Notes under the pieces: model-generated
What the model was told of the DNA's origin: nothing
What the model saw: only the letters and a program-made list of their open reading frames with translations
Databases searched by the model: none
Made by a program: the position numbers and the translations under genes
Source: a bacterium
GTDB lineage: Bacteria; Desulfobacterota; GWC2-55-46
Direction of reading: 5' to 3'
Assembly: GCA_004298725.1 (NCBI GenBank)
Contig: SCQA01000233.1
Location: 1-6,204 of the forward strand
Length of the DNA stretch: 6,204 nucleotides
In this document: positions 5,166 through 6,204 of the stretch, piece after piece
How positions within the stretch are numbered: position 1 is the first letter of the stretch
How the letters are laid out: every line of letters begins with the position of its first letter

Positions 5166-6204
5166 ATGGAAAAAAAGATAGGCGCCATAAACGGGCTTCG
5201 CGGGTTCGCCATTCTCGCGGTAATCTACCAGCATGTATTCTCGAAGTATACTCCTTCCGGTTTGATGGTCAACCACTTTCCGGCGGGACTGAAGCTTTAT
5301 CCTCTTGCCTTGCTCTCGAACGGATGGTTCGGCGTTCAGTTGTTTTTCATGCTTTCAGGTTTTGTCTTGTATCTGCCTTACGCGAGAGAGCGCAGGCGCA
5401 TGAGCGCCTTTACGGACACGGTTGTTTACTACAAGCGCAGGGCAAGCAGGTTGCTTCCTTTATATTATATTGCCTTTGTCGTCGCTGTTTTATTGTGGAA
5501 CATTAATTTAGACGCGAATTTCATGCGTCACTTCATCTTAATGATGACCGTGACGTTTAATTTCACCCAAGATTTCTATACCCCGTGGTACAACTCCGAC
5601 CTTTGGTCGATAGGCCTTGAGATATTGTTCAGCGTTCTTTTTCCGCTTTTCGTTCTTCTGGCAAGAAGAATCGGCGCAGGCAGGCTCTTTTTTGTGGTCG
5701 CGTTTATAAGCCTTGCGGTAAGGGTTGTTGGCGCTTACATGCCGCAATTTGAAATTCCCGGATCATCGTTAAGCGTGATAAGAGACAGTATCGCGGGCAG
5801 GATGGACGACTTTGCCCTGGGCATGTTTATTTGCGGCCTTTATGTAAATGGCGTAAAGTTTACGGACTTTGCCAAACCGTGGTTGCTCGTTATTGTAGGT
5901 TTTTGCTTTCTTTTCATAGGGGCAAACATGTGGGACTCGATCGCGCTCGGCAGGGCGGGTATTATTATCGCGCCGTTTACAAACAGTGTTAATCAGGCAG
6001 GCTTTTTCCTTATAATATGCGCGGCGCTATCCGTTGATGCCGGCGCTTTGAATTTCATGGTGACAAACCGCTTTATGCAGGTGCTTGGCATGATGAGTTA
6101 TTCGCTCTATATCTGGAACCATTTCGTGCTGAGATTGGTTACGCGTACCGGGTTGATATTTGCCAAAGCCGAGGCGTACCCATATTCGGTTTTTACCCTT
6201 TCTT
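5166..6204 (+). CDS. OafA-like membrane acyltransferase (acyltransferase 3 family), 3' end outside window
   Basis: The frame is open to the right edge, with 346 residues visible. It looks like an acyltransferase-3 family integral inner-membrane enzyme (OafA/NodX/WecH type). These transfer acetyl or other acyl groups to cell-surface sugars such as O-antigen, exopolysaccharide or peptidoglycan. Evidence: the RX10H motif near the N-terminus (Arg12 to His23 in GLRGFAILAVIYQHVF), with His23 the probable catalytic residue; WFGVQLFFMLSGFVLYLPY (54-72); the basic stretch YYKRRASRLLPLYYI (88-102); WSIGLE (147-152); and SYSLYIWNH (311-319). Many hydrophobic segments fit about ten membrane helices. Family members are usually 350-400 residues, so only the last part is missing. 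The ATG at 5166 has AAAGG (5156-5160) five bases upstream and starts the protein shortly before the motif, as usual. The substrate cannot be told from sequence, and the groEL neighbourhood gives no clue. Confidence 0.88.
   Translation, partial: MEKKIGAINGLRGFAILAVIYQHVFSKYTPSGLMVNHFPAGLKLYPLALLSNGWFGVQLFFMLSGFVLYLPYARERRRMSAFTDTVVYYKRRASRLLPLYYIAFVVAVLLWNINLDANFMRHFILMMTVTFNFTQDFYTPWYNSDLWSIGLEILFSVLFPLFVLLARRIGAGRLFFVVAFISLAVRVVGAYMPQFEIPGSSLSVIRDSIAGRMDDFALGMFICGLYVNGVKFTDFAKPWLLVIVGFCFLFIGANMWDSIALGRAGIIIAPFTNSVNQAGFFLIICAALSVDAGALNFMVTNRFMQVLGMMSYSLYIWNHFVLRLVTRTGLIFAKAEAYPYSVFTLS

Noticed and set aside
5084..5506. Plus-strand 140-codon frame overlapping the acyltransferase start
   Set aside because: It runs out of frame across the conserved RX10H region, starts with TTG next to the terminator, and resembles no family.
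5538..5747. Minus-strand frame inside the acyltransferase gene
   Set aside because: Lys/Arg-rich shadow of a hydrophobic membrane protein gene, with no supporting signals.
1..6204. tRNA, rRNA, CRISPR arrays, insertion sequences, toxin-antitoxin or phage defence genes
   Set aside because: Nothing in either strand shows the repeats, inverted ends, RNA structures or protein motifs these would need, and nearly all of the window is accounted for by four ordinary genes and their control regions.

Overview
The window holds parts or all of four protein genes from a bacterial chromosome. A uvrA-family gene on the minus strand runs off the left edge. It is divergent from a groES-groEL operon on the plus strand. 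Downstream lies an acyltransferase gene that runs off the right edge. I see no mobile elements, RNA genes, CRISPR arrays or phage features, and the coding is dense. The organism looks like a Gram-negative-type bacterium of Desulfobacterota / former Deltaproteobacteria grade or a nearby uncultured phylum. That placement is an inference from the recalled character of the GroEL sequence, the GGM-type C-terminal tail, and CIRCE control of groESL. It was not tested by any search.

Left part (1-2755, minus): the first 918 residues of an UvrA-family nucleotide excision repair ATPase. Both ABC ATPase modules and all the CxxC zinc motifs are intact. The linker between the first and second zinc elements looks shorter than in housekeeping E. 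coli-type UvrA. This points to a second UvrA lineage, possibly the long tandem form. The stop codon is outside the window.

Divergent control region (2756-3004): it holds a candidate uvrA promoter on the minus strand and a near-perfect CIRCE operator for the HrcA heat-shock repressor. It also holds a strong sigma-70-type promoter for groES just downstream of the operator, and a weaker candidate promoter just upstream whose start point would fall inside the operator. An A-rich leader carries the groES ribosome binding site.

Middle (3005-5012, plus): groES (96 aa) and groEL (551 aa), 61 bases apart, each with a GGAGG ribosome binding site. Together they encode the complete chaperonin and co-chaperonin pair. 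A 20-bp perfect hairpin terminator closes the operon at 5037-5079.

Right part (5166-6204, plus): an integral membrane acyltransferase of the OafA-like acyltransferase-3 family, probably with its own promoter and unrelated to the chaperonin operon. The window is mostly ordinary housekeeping sequence. The points most worth a second look are the CIRCE/promoter arrangement and the identity of the UvrA lineage.
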